Shown here: in pieces, positions 27,030 to 36,133 of the stretch
How the letters are laid out: every line of letters starts with the position of its first letter
Numbering within the stretch: position 1 is the first letter of the stretch
From: Chitinophagaceae bacterium
GTDB lineage: Bacteria > Bacteroidota > Bacteroidia > Chitinophagales > Chitinophagaceae
DNA: 64,000 nucleotides
Reading direction: 5' to 3'
Assembly (NCBI GenBank): GCA_016787085.1
Contig: JAEUVJ010000059.1
Location: 62,001-126,000, forward strand
Notes under the pieces: generated by a model
Database searches by the model: none
What the model was told of the DNA's origin: nothing
What the model saw: the letters and a program-made list of their open reading frames with translations, nothing else
Translations under genes and position numbers: made by a program

Positions 27030-28496
27030 TTATTGAATCAGCCACATAACGCCGTTCACGTTATCGTTACCGCTATACTGTGTTTGTATCGCCTGGCTCA
27101 CATTAGCGGCATTATTATCTTTCTCTGTCTGCGGGTACATCCATCTTTTCGGGACGAGCATGTTATTGACTGTACCGGGGCCTACACTTAAAACAGGTAT
27201 TCCTGTTCTTCGTTGCTCCAGGAAAGGCTCCCATCCGCTGTTCATGAATAGGGCAATGTATTTCTGAACAGCAACCTGGTTCAGTGCTGTACCCGCACTG
27301 TACGTCACCAACGGATCGTTTAAGTAAGTAGTCACATCAGTACCGCTGATGCCGTAAAAATTCATCGAAGCGGTGATACCATTCGTATAATGGCTTTGTG
27401 CAGTACCGGCGCCCGTGATCCAATTACGGGCAATGGCTTCAGCAATTAAGAACTCCTGCTCTGCATAGCCCATCAATACCCAGGGCTCGTTCACTTTATC
27501 ATTGTGGTAACGGGCTTTGATCCTTGAAGCGTTAGAGGAGGCTGTTTGCTGGTTAGCCACCGTGAGCCCCGCATCCACTCCTTCATAACTGCTGAATACG
27601 CCGGCGGGGCCATTGGCAGGCTCTGCGATCTGGAACAATCTGGGGTCGCTGCGGTCTTTCAGGATTTTGACAAAGCCCTTTTCCATACTTACGGCGGTCG
27701 CCAAAGACAGGTAGCCATAGTCAGGGTAGTAATTGTCCGGCGCAGTAGTATTGAATACCATCTGTGCATTGTCGGCATTGCCTGAAAAGAGCGGGTATTT
27801 TGCAGGATCGCTGACGATAGTTTGAAACTGTGTTTTGATGTTCAGGTTTGTATTTGTTTCCTTTTTACTTAAATGGACCAGCAACCGCAACCTGAAAGCG
27901 TTAACCAATTTTTTCCATTGACTTGCTTTGCCGTCATAGATAATATCGCCGTTTATTCTCCCTTTACCATCATCCAGCAGCGTGTTCGCTTCATCTAATT
28001 CCTGGAGTATGGCTTTATAAACAGACTCCTGTGTATTGTAAGCCGGCTTGTACTCACCAGATGCGGCCTGCAGGGCAGCTGTATAGGGTATGTCCCCGTA
28101 AACTTCCGTCATCTGGCTGAACAATAATGCCCGGAAGAATTTGGTGAGACCAAGATATTGCGACTGCCCGCTTTGGTTGGCTATCGCATCCATTTGCATC
28201 ACCTGCCGGAGCACATTGTAATTATCAAAGCTGTAATTATCATTCGTGCCCTGGTTCCAGCTGTAATCTACGGCTGAGTTCCCCCTCTCATAATATGTAA
28301 GATGGCGGGAAGCAAAGGCCGCCTGTGTATTATCATAATAAAAGATGCTGTAACAAATATTGGTCAGCAGCAGCGCAGGCGTAGCTGATGCGGGCAAATT
28401 GGGATTGGTTTGGAAATCGCTGTACTTTTTACAGGACACCAACAAGCACACACCCATTAAAAAACCCGCTATATATTTTACTGTTAGTTTTTTCAT
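27030..28496 (-). CDS. SusD-like outer-membrane lipoprotein (SusD-like_2 type)
   Basis: About 488 aa from ATG at 28496. The signal peptide ends in a lipobox (CLLVSC) followed by KKYSDFQTNPN, the start pattern of the SusD-like_2 group rather than of classical SusD. TPR-like helices and the C-terminal PKRWMYPQTEKDNN region, which corresponds to the conserved end of this group, support the call. It pairs with the SusC 30 bp upstream and lacks a LamG/SusE-like partner downstream. It is not closely similar to the other two SusD proteins here, so a different ligand class is likely. Confidence 0.92.
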   Translation of the reverse strand: MKKLTVKYIAGFLMGVCLLVSCKKYSDFQTNPNLPASATPALLLTNICYSIFYYDNTQAAFASRHLTYYERGNSAVDYSWNQGTNDNYSFDNYNVLRQVMQMDAIANQSGQSQYLGLTKFFRALLFSQMTEVYGDIPYTAALQAASGEYKPAYNTQESVYKAILQELDEANTLLDDGKGRINGDIIYDGKASQWKKLVNAFRLRLLVHLSKKETNTNLNIKTQFQTIVSDPAKYPLFSGNADNAQMVFNTTAPDNYYPDYGYLSLATAVSMEKGFVKILKDRSDPRLFQIAEPANGPAGVFSSYEGVDAGLTVANQQTASSNASRIKARYHNDKVNEPWVLMGYAEQEFLIAEAIARNWITGAGTAQSHYTNGITASMNFYGISGTDVTTYLNDPLVTYSAGTALNQVAVQKYIALFMNSGWEPFLEQRRTGIPVLSVGPGTVNNMLVPKRWMYPQTEKDNNAANVSQAIQTQYSGNDNVNGVMWLIQ

Positions 28497-28526
28497 ACCA
28501 AATGTTTTAATAATTGCAGTAGCCAA

Positions 28527-31500
28527 TTAAAATTTCAGGTTGAGGTTGATGCCTATATTACGATAGGTCGGTTCAGCCAGTGTGGTGCCGCTGTAGCCAT
28601 CCGGGTCCATATCCGGCACTTTGGTAAACAACAACAGGTTTCTGCCGGTGATGGAAACACTGGCAGCAGTAAAAGGCGTTTTCTTCAGCCATTCTTTTTT
28701 GACATTATACCCGATGATCACTTCCCTCAGTTTTACAAATGACCGCTTATAGATATTGGCGCCATCTACTCCGTTCACGTAGGTAGAGAAAACCCAGTCT
28801 ATAAAATTTACGGCGTTGGTGTTGGCCGCAAACTTCCTTGTATCGGAGATAATATTACCCTGAACATCATATTGTATATCGCCGCTTGTCACTACTACCC
28901 CGTTCCCTATATATGTGGCATTGCCATCGTATGCATCATCGCGGAAAGAATTAGCCGTCGCCGGGTGCATACCTCCTTCATACAGTTTTTGCTCCAGCCC
29001 GTTATACATGATCCCGCCTATGCGGCCATCAAAAGAAAAGCTGAGCGTAAAGTTTTTATAGCTAAGGTTGTTGGTAAGACCGGCAATAAAATCAGGGTCC
29101 GTATGACCGATGTTCACCAACTGGTTGATGTATTTGGGAGTGCCGTTAGAGTTATATACTATTTGTCCCTCAGGAGATCGTTCCCAGTCCCATCCGCGGT
29201 ATATATCCACCCTTTCTCCTTTTTTGATTCCATTGCGTATCGGTTCGTCATTGTACCATTCCTTTGCCCAGCTATGTACGGTACTGTAATTAGCCGTTAT
29301 GTCCCATTTCAGGTTACCGGTAGCTATAGGAGTAGCTGTTACTACAAGTTCAACCCCTTTTCTTTGTATTTCGTCACCGTTTACAAACAATGAATTGTAT
29401 CCCGAAGCGGAAGATACGGGCGCAGGGATAGCAAAATCTTTATCTAAGTAAGTGAAATAAGTAAAATCAAGACCGATCCTGTTCTTTAAAAACCTGGCTT
29501 CAGCACCATACTCCTGCGAAATAGTACTGTTAGGTTTTATGGCGGCCTGTATCAAAGTGCCCGGCGAAACAAGCGATGTATTGGTGCCATTCCATCTCGG
29601 CCCCGTTGTATATACAGGTAATGTAGCATACCAGTCCCTGTATGGATCGCCGTAAAGATTAATATTGTCGCTGGATATCTTTGACCATGATCCCCTCAGC
29701 TTGGCATAGGAAATAAAATCCGGCATTTTCACCATATTGGAAAGGACAAGTCCCAGCGAAGCTGACGGGTAAACATAAGAGTTGTTAGGCTTCTGCAATG
29801 AAGTGGTCACATCATTTCTTGCAGTAATACCGAGGTAGATCATCCTCTTATAATCGGCATCTACATACCCGAACACACTGTTCACCATTTTTTCCCTTCT
29901 TTGGTTAACAGTAGTGACGGCATTGGTGCTATTGGCAAAATTGTAGCTGGCGGGAACACTTAACCCATTTGTTTTGGAATAACTGTACCCAGCCGTTGTA
30001 AACCGGCTGCTGCCTCCGAGAGAAGCTGTAAAGTTAAAATCCTGCGCAATCGTCTTTTTATATGTCAGCAGGGCATCTGTGACTATCTGGAAACTAGACG
30101 TCCTTCTTTCGCTATAATTCCCGTCAAACTCTGCATTGCCATAATAGATATAGCTCTTGGGGGTCTTTACCGTAGAAAGAGCATTATTGGTAATAATACC
30201 ACTCCGGACAAAGAAAGAAAGATCTTTGGTAAAATCATACGTAGCATTTAACTGGCCGGTAATGACATCATTGGTATAGCCATTCAATGCTTCATACGCT
30301 AAATACCAGGGGTTGTTATACCATGTATAGTTATAATTGAATTGCTGTTCATCTTTTACGCCATACTGGTACAAACTCCCTCCTGCATCGCGGCCGCCGC
30401 CGGGCTGCCAGTAATTCCGAAGGTCCCTGATATCTACATCAGGCCCCATCCATAGCAGGATGTTGTAAAAAAAGTTATTGGCCCCATAGAAGGTTTGCGG
30501 ATAGTTAGGCGTGTATTGTTTGTTATACGACAGGGTAGATTCAAGCCTCAGTTTTTCATTGACCTTTATACCTCCGGCCAGGCTGATAGTAGTGGCGTTA
30601 ACCTTCGTGTTAGGCACCTGACCCTTTTGATACAAATGTGTAACGGAAATGCGATAGTCGGCATTTTCATTTTTGCCCGCCACAGATACATTATGCGTGG
30701 TCAGCAGTTCATTATCCAAAAAGTTTTTCAGGTTATCCTTCCCTCTTGATATAGCCGGCAAGGGTTTATAATGGCTCTGATCATTATATCCCCTCTGGCT
30801 GAAAGGGAAAAATGTGTTAGGATCGTACGGGCTGTTGTATTGTGGGTATTCTTCAAAACCACTGGCGTTTGTGCTATTGGCTACATCTAATTTCGGGCCC
30901 CACACGTAGCCGTAATCATCATACCAGCCGCCGCCGCCTTTGCCATTAATAAATGCATAATAACCGCTCCAGCCCATTCCGTATTGTTTTTGCGTTTTGG
31001 GAACACGCAAAAAACCCATTTGAAACTGGGTAGTGGTGTTGTAAGTGACTTCCACACCACGGGCGCCTGCTTTTCCCTTTTTGGTCGTGATCATAATAGC
31101 GCCGTTAATCCCTAAAGTACCGTACAGGGCGGCAGCGGCAGTACCTTTCAACACATTGACACTTTCAATATCATTAGGGTTCAGGTTCCAGAAATCAAAA
31201 TTGTCTTTATCAGTAGGTACCCCGTCTATCACTACCAGCGTAGCCGCCCCACGCAATAATATTTCAGGGTTTTCAAAAAGATTACTCTTCGTCGCTATAT
31301 TCAAACCCGCTACTTTTCCGACCATATTGCTTACTACGTTGGGCTCAGGCGCTTTTTCCAGCGCACTGCCTTTTACTTCCTGGGTGGCATACGAAATTTT
31401 TTGCCTTTCCTTACGGATACCCAACGCTGTAACCACTACCTCACTGGTAAGAACAGTAGTACGAACTAAAGCAATGTCCAGATCTTTGCCTGCCACTACT

Positions 31501-31796
31501 GCTACTTCCTGTGTTTCAAAACCGATAAATGAAATGACTAATGTGGCTCCGTCCCTGACAGTGATGGCGAACTGGCCATTGGCATCTGTCGTAACATTAT
31601 TATTGGCGTTCTTCTCTGAAATATTCGCCCCGGCAAGCGGTTTCCCCTCCTGGTCTTTAATTACGCCTTTGACGGTTACGGCTACCGGGAAAAAACCTGT
31701 GTTCTTTTCACCGGCAAAAACAAAATGAAAGAAAGAAAAAAAGATGAAGAGCAGGATGGTCCTCGCAAGGACCGGCATAAGCAATCGTTTTTTCAT
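28527..31796 (-). CDS. SusC/RagA TonB-dependent transporter without STN domain
   Basis: Length 1089 aa. A signal peptide (1-28) is followed directly by the carboxypeptidase-regulatory-like domain (about 42-112) and the plug, with VVVTALGIRKERQKISYATQ at about 120. There is no STN domain, so it cannot signal to a FecR protein in the usual way, and no sigma/FecR pair precedes it. The barrel ends with the expected aromatic GINLNLKF. A divergent AraC-type regulator shares its upstream region. It is the first gene of the long catabolic run on the minus strand. Confidence 0.95.
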   Translation of the reverse strand: MKKRLLMPVLARTILLFIFFSFFHFVFAGEKNTGFFPVAVTVKGVIKDQEGKPLAGANISEKNANNNVTTDANGQFAITVRDGATLVISFIGFETQEVAVVAGKDLDIALVRTTVLTSEVVVTALGIRKERQKISYATQEVKGSALEKAPEPNVVSNMVGKVAGLNIATKSNLFENPEILLRGAATLVVIDGVPTDKDNFDFWNLNPNDIESVNVLKGTAAAALYGTLGINGAIMITTKKGKAGARGVEVTYNTTTQFQMGFLRVPKTQKQYGMGWSGYYAFINGKGGGGWYDDYGYVWGPKLDVANSTNASGFEEYPQYNSPYDPNTFFPFSQRGYNDQSHYKPLPAISRGKDNLKNFLDNELLTTHNVSVAGKNENADYRISVTHLYQKGQVPNTKVNATTISLAGGIKVNEKLRLESTLSYNKQYTPNYPQTFYGANNFFYNILLWMGPDVDIRDLRNYWQPGGGRDAGGSLYQYGVKDEQQFNYNYTWYNNPWYLAYEALNGYTNDVITGQLNATYDFTKDLSFFVRSGIITNNALSTVKTPKSYIYYGNAEFDGNYSERRTSSFQIVTDALLTYKKTIAQDFNFTASLGGSSRFTTAGYSYSKTNGLSVPASYNFANSTNAVTTVNQRREKMVNSVFGYVDADYKRMIYLGITARNDVTTSLQKPNNSYVYPSASLGLVLSNMVKMPDFISYAKLRGSWSKISSDNINLYGDPYRDWYATLPVYTTGPRWNGTNTSLVSPGTLIQAAIKPNSTISQEYGAEARFLKNRIGLDFTYFTYLDKDFAIPAPVSSASGYNSLFVNGDEIQRKGVELVVTATPIATGNLKWDITANYSTVHSWAKEWYNDEPIRNGIKKGERVDIYRGWDWERSPEGQIVYNSNGTPKYINQLVNIGHTDPDFIAGLTNNLSYKNFTLSFSFDGRIGGIMYNGLEQKLYEGGMHPATANSFRDDAYDGNATYIGNGVVVTSGDIQYDVQGNIISDTRKFAANTNAVNFIDWVFSTYVNGVDGANIYKRSFVKLREVIIGYNVKKEWLKKTPFTAASVSITGRNLLLFTKVPDMDPDGYSGTTLAEPTYRNIGINLNLKF

Positions 31797-31827
31797 AACA
31801 GCAGTTTTAAATCGTTAGTTATTAATT

Positions 31828-31836
31828 GCAAGCGTA
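31828..31836 (-). promoter_or_regulatory. Weak -7-like element before the middle SusC gene
   Basis: The minus strand reads TACGCTTGC, one mismatch from TAnnTTTGC, 32 bp before the SusC start. A GTTG lies about 17 bp further upstream in place of the TTTG -33 box. This is the best candidate in the 220-bp divergent region shared with the AraC-type gene, but it is a weak match. Confidence 0.25.
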
Positions 31837-32016
31837 GAAAGCATCTGTCCATCCGCAACATGATGATATCGTTTTACTACACCACACATATTGCTGCTAT
31901 AAAACTAAATGGCCTTAAAAAAGCAAACTACCTGTTTACCTGAAAAAACCTATACTTTTTTAGCAAAATTGGGGCTGTATTACTTAACTTTAAAGCATAA
32001 AACAATCATTGCTGAT

Positions 32017-32889
32017 ATGAAACCGGCTTTGGAACATCTGCCAAGAGAAAAGGAGGATTCCTTTGTCGTCAAATATTTTGATTATAATTATTACCCCACG
32101 CCCTGGCATTACCACCCGGAATATGAAATCGTGATGGTGACGGAGAGCACCGGCAAAAGATTTATCGGCGATCATATTATTGACTTTAAACCGGGCAACC
32201 TGGCCTTTATAGGTCCTAACATCCCCCATACTTACCGCAATGATGATAAATACTATGAAGAAGGATCGGTATTAAGAGCTAAATCCATCGTCATTCATTT
32301 TACAGAGGAATCTATCGGTCACGATTTTCTTGCTTTACCCGAAGCCAGGCTGATCAATAAACTTTTTGAAAAATCATTATCCGGGCTGGATGTAGCAGGC
32401 GAAACACATCAAAAAATAAGCAATAAGCTATATGACATAGTTTCCCTGTCAGGATTAAAACGCTGGCTTTGTCTGGCGGAGATATTGAATGACCTGGCTG
32501 AATCAAAAACCTTATCCCCCATCACCCGGTCCTCACATGTGGGTTACAATGAAAGAGAATCAAAACGCCTTTGCAGTGTATTTGACTGGATCACCACCCA
32601 TTTTGAACAGGAAATAACATTATCACAGGCGGCCGTCATTGCCGGTATGAATGAGAATGCCTTTTCCCGCTTCTTCTCTTTAAGGACCCGCAAGACCTTT
32701 TCGGGATTTGTACAGGAATTGCGCCTGCAGAAGGCCGCCAAGCTACTGGTAGAAAATGACATGAGCATCACCGAAGTGTGTTATGAATGCGGTTACAACA
32801 ACGTATCTAACTTCAACCGCCAGTTTCTGAACCACTACCAGATGAACCCTATGAAGTATAGAAAGGCATTTTTGAAAAAGATACAATAG
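32017..32889 (+). CDS. AraC-family transcriptional regulator with cupin sensor
   Basis: About 290 aa from ATG at 32017. The reading frame continues 36 codons upstream, but the cupin domain begins at YYPTPWHYHPEYEIVMV and the shorter start fits the family. The N-terminal cupin shows the usual HYHPEYE and the GPNIPHTYRN loop; two helix-turn-helix motifs occupy the last 100 residues (ITLSQAAVIAGMNENAFSRFF and SITEVCYECGYNNVSNFNRQF). It is transcribed away from the middle SusC gene, so it probably controls that operon and perhaps itself. The effector is likely a sugar from the pathway (inference). Confidence 0.9.
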   Translation: MKPALEHLPREKEDSFVVKYFDYNYYPTPWHYHPEYEIVMVTESTGKRFIGDHIIDFKPGNLAFIGPNIPHTYRNDDKYYEEGSVLRAKSIVIHFTEESIGHDFLALPEARLINKLFEKSLSGLDVAGETHQKISNKLYDIVSLSGLKRWLCLAEILNDLAESKTLSPITRSSHVGYNERESKRLCSVFDWITTHFEQEITLSQAAVIAGMNENAFSRFFSLRTRKTFSGFVQELRLQKAAKLLVENDMSITEVCYECGYNNVSNFNRQFLNHYQMNPMKYRKAFLKKIQ

Positions 32890-32969
32890 AAGTCAAGAAG
32901 TAAAAGAAGTTGATGACGATTGTTACTTTTAAGTCAGGCACTTTGTTTGACTATTTACTTTCCACAATC

Positions 32970-34631
32970 CTACAGGTACGGCGCAGAAAAACCAAGCGAC
33001 AGCATTCCCGTTTTTACTTCAGGGCATGAGGTAAATAAATTCCACAATAATGCACTCCTGTAGTTCTCGATCATTACCATGATCGGCCCCTGGTCAATAG
33101 CCAGGTATGACCCGGCAAACCAAATATCTTTTAATGAAAAAGCATCTTTGAAGCCATATTCGCCCCATAGCTTATCCCCAAGAACATAATAGAAGAACTT
33201 TAGCGCCTTCATAGACTCTGCGGGTGTATAGGGCATAGATGAGATAGCTGCCGTAGGAGCTATCACACCGATATCGTTGGTGGGCGAGCTGGCTGTGTAC
33301 CCATTGGGTATATCGCTGGCGGTAAGCCCCCATACTGAATCACTATAACCGAAATAATTATTGGGGTTTGCCTTGCAATAATTATAATTGATCAGGGTAT
33401 GATTCAGGTTTTGCGTAGCATAATTAGCTGATGGATCCGAAAGCCCGTTCGGATTGATACCCATAAATGAATAATGAGCAAAGAATAGCGGGCCTCCAAA
33501 GGCTGATCCAAGCGGAAGTGTATATCCGTAATAGGTATTGCCATTGGTAAAACCCGTATTTCCTTTCCAGCCGCTGGTATAAACCGACGCCGGTATACTA
33601 TGAGTAGTTGATGAGGCAGCCAGTACGTAGGTGATTAGGCATTCATTCCATCCGCGGATGGGAAGATTCATCTCCCAGTTATAGTTAGGGCTCCAATGCC
33701 AGTACAACACGTTCTGGTTGTTTTGCCTGAACCAACTCCATTCCACCCCGTTCCAGATCGCATTGATATCATTACGCAATGCAGTTTCTGCAGGATCGCT
33801 ACCATTGAAGTATTGTCTTGCAGTGAGCAAACCCATGATCAGGTAAGATGTCTCTACCAGGTCAGCGCCGTTATCTTTTGTACTGAAGGGTATGACAACG
33901 CCGGAAGTACCATTCAGCCAGTGAGGAAAAGCGCCATGAAACTTCTGTGCTGTATTCTTTAAAAAACCAACAATGGTCTGCATTCTTGTTAATCCCTCTG
34001 CTCTTGTTTTGTAGCCCCGGCTGATACCTGCTATAATGGTCATGATCCCAAAACCAGATCCGCCTGATGTCACCGTTTCCCCCGATGTATTCCTTTCCCT
34101 TGCCAGGCCGCTTACAGGATGGCCAAAATCCCAGAAGTATTTGAACGTTTGCTGCTGGACCAGATCGAGTAATGCATTGTCCGATAACACTGGAAATTTT
34201 CTCGAGGAGTCCATCCGTGTCGTTAGCGTGATATCTGTCCCGTTTATTAACCGGCCGCCATTGGTGGATTTGAGCAGGTTGACCACCGATACCTGGTAAC
34301 GTGACAGGAAATTCAGTGCGGAAGCAGGCTGTACCACCACTATGCTGTCGGCATTCTCATAACTGATCGTACAGGGCACGTTAACTCCTGCATTTGTTCT
34401 CATGGTTATATTGGTGGCTACCGTATTCTTATCAATCGCAGCGCCGAACCTGAATTTCATTACAGGATTCCTTCCGACATTATACTGAGTAGTCTGGCCG
34501 GAGATATTATCCACCCACCATGTGATCAGGTTAAAATTCACCGGCGCAGGTGCAGGAGGCGAGTTGTCTCCCCCTTTACCACATCCTGTCAGCCATACAC
34601 CCGCCAATATGATCACCAAGAGCCGTATCAT
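32970..34631 (-). CDS. GH144-type glucanase lipoprotein with N-terminal Ig-like domain
   Basis: Length 553 aa. A lipobox (WLTGC, Cys17) marks it as a lipoprotein. An Ig-like domain of the bacterial SbsA/Big_5 type spans about 30-145 (containing MKFRFGAAIDKNTVATNITM), followed by the glycoamylase-like domain from about 155 with QTFKYFW...HPVSGLARER, GGSGFGIMT, GYTLPLG and PTAAISSMPYTP. The catalytic domain is a paralog of 24285-25718, which has no Ig domain and no lipobox. It is the last gene of the ECF-controlled operon, 13 bp after a GH30 gene, and converges with the AraC-type gene across 80 bp. Expected to be a surface endo-acting enzyme. Confidence 0.8.
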   Translation of the reverse strand: MIRLLVIILAGVWLTGCGKGGDNSPPAPAPVNFNLITWWVDNISGQTTQYNVGRNPVMKFRFGAAIDKNTVATNITMRTNAGVNVPCTISYENADSIVVVQPASALNFLSRYQVSVVNLLKSTNGGRLINGTDITLTTRMDSSRKFPVLSDNALLDLVQQQTFKYFWDFGHPVSGLARERNTSGETVTSGGSGFGIMTIIAGISRGYKTRAEGLTRMQTIVGFLKNTAQKFHGAFPHWLNGTSGVVIPFSTKDNGADLVETSYLIMGLLTARQYFNGSDPAETALRNDINAIWNGVEWSWFRQNNQNVLYWHWSPNYNWEMNLPIRGWNECLITYVLAASSTTHSIPASVYTSGWKGNTGFTNGNTYYGYTLPLGSAFGGPLFFAHYSFMGINPNGLSDPSANYATQNLNHTLINYNYCKANPNNYFGYSDSVWGLTASDIPNGYTASSPTNDIGVIAPTAAISSMPYTPAESMKALKFFYYVLGDKLWGEYGFKDAFSLKDIWFAGSYLAIDQGPIMVMIENYRSALLWNLFTSCPEVKTGMLSLGFSAPYL

Positions 34632-34644
34632 CAGTCAATATATT

Positions 34645-36114
34645 TTAAAGGATCAATGTTTGAATGGAATGGGGTAAAGCTGTTACTTCAGCCACTTTTC
34701 CGTTTATCCACAAATAATAAGGGAACTTTTTGTCTCCCTGGTTCATTACAACTACTACTGTTTTACCATCTTCATTTCTGAAAGCGGTTGTCAGTAACTG
34801 GCTGCGGCTGGCTGCACTGCTGATGCGCCTGGCACCGGTAGTGATGAACTTGGAAAAATGACCAACGTAATAATAGGCGTTGGTATAGATCAGCTGACCA
34901 GTCTTTGTATCTCCATGTACCGGCGCAAAACAAAAATTCTGCACATGATTGGGTCCACCGGTTTCGTCCAATAAAATATTCCAGTCCGTAAACCCGACCA
35001 TGCCATTATTAAAATCATTGATCAGGCTGCGGCCATACTCTTCGCCAAGTACCCATGCATTATACCGGGTAGCATTAAAGCTCTCCGCACATCCTTCGGT
35101 AAAGAAGATATTCTTATCAGGAAAAGATTCATGTACCCTTTTCAGATTTTCATACATAGGCAAGCCACCACTCCAATCTTCGTACCAGTGAAAACCGATA
35201 CCCCATATATATTTGGATGCCTCCGGGTCGTTGAAGTAGGTTTGCGCCCTTTGATAGATCAGATCCCGGTTGTGATCCCATACAATGATCTTTTTATCGG
35301 CAAGACCTTCTTTATGCATAACCGGGCCCAGATGGTTCTTCAGAAAATCTCTTTCTTCTTCAGCGGTATAGATGCAGCTTTCCCAGCGCTGGGTGGCCAT
35401 GGGTTCATTCTGCACACTGATACCCCAGACAGGTATGCCTTCTTTTTCGTACTCCTTAATAAACTTAGTGTAGTACAGAGCCCAGCTATCATAGAAATCT
35501 TTTTTCAGTTTACCGCCATGCAGCATATCATTATTGTCCTTCATCCAGGCCGGGGGGCTCCAGGGACTGGCAAAAAGCGTCAGCTTACCGCCGGCTGCCG
35601 TCATCGCTTCCTTGATAAAAGGTATTTTGAATTTCCGGTCATGTTCAATATTAAATGACTTCAGTTCTTTGTCACCATCGGTGACATACGTGTACATGTC
35701 GCTGCTGAAATCACAACTGTTGATATTGGTCCTGGCTACTGTGTAACCTATTCCTTTCTGCTTATCAAAATAAGCTGTCAGCAATTCCTGCTGCTTTTCT
35801 TTGGGCAGCTTATAAAAGGTCTCCGCTGAGGCGTCTGTTAATGCAGCTCCAATACCTAAGTAGGTCTGAAACGTTTTTGCTGGATCAACAAATACACAGA
35901 TCTGTGTTTCCACCGGCTGACCCATTTCCTTAAACTCAAGCGTATCTGTAGGGGATAAACGAAGATCGCTGCTGTCGGCTGTGGTATATACGATCACTTT
36001 TTTCCCCTCTGTCGAAAAGGAAGAAGCACTCTTTTGCTCAACTGATCCGTCCTCTTTGGTGTCTGAACAGGAATAAGTTCCCGTCAGCAACAGTAAATAC
36101 AATAGTCTTTTCAT
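34645..36114 (-). CDS. GH30 beta-glycosidase lipoprotein
   Basis: About 489 aa from ATG at 36114 (the frame is open further upstream but enters the preceding gene). The signal ends in TYSC, consistent with a lipoprotein. The GH30 (beta/alpha)8 barrel has the acid/base Glu237 in SVQNEPMA and the nucleophile Glu340 in FFTEG; LGIGAALTDASAE and SPWSPPAWMKDN are typical family motifs. GH30 includes glucosylceramidases, beta-xylanases and, in subfamily 3, endo-beta-1,6-glucanases of Bacteroidota and fungi. Given the GH144 neighbour 13 bp downstream, beta-1,6-glucanase is favoured. Subfamily must be confirmed. Confidence 0.87.
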   Translation of the reverse strand: MKRLLYLLLLTGTYSCSDTKEDGSVEQKSASSFSTEGKKVIVYTTADSSDLRLSPTDTLEFKEMGQPVETQICVFVDPAKTFQTYLGIGAALTDASAETFYKLPKEKQQELLTAYFDKQKGIGYTVARTNINSCDFSSDMYTYVTDGDKELKSFNIEHDRKFKIPFIKEAMTAAGGKLTLFASPWSPPAWMKDNNDMLHGGKLKKDFYDSWALYYTKFIKEYEKEGIPVWGISVQNEPMATQRWESCIYTAEEERDFLKNHLGPVMHKEGLADKKIIVWDHNRDLIYQRAQTYFNDPEASKYIWGIGFHWYEDWSGGLPMYENLKRVHESFPDKNIFFTEGCAESFNATRYNAWVLGEEYGRSLINDFNNGMVGFTDWNILLDETGGPNHVQNFCFAPVHGDTKTGQLIYTNAYYYVGHFSKFITTGARRISSAASRSQLLTTAFRNEDGKTVVVVMNQGDKKFPYYLWINGKVAEVTALPHSIQTLIL

Positions 36115-36133
36115 GTATCGTGGTTTTATATCA

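Noticed and set aside
31045..31728. Plus-strand frame of about 227 codons opposite the middle SusC
   Set aside because: Antisense of the carboxypeptidase-regulatory and plug region; low-complexity product with no recognisable fold.
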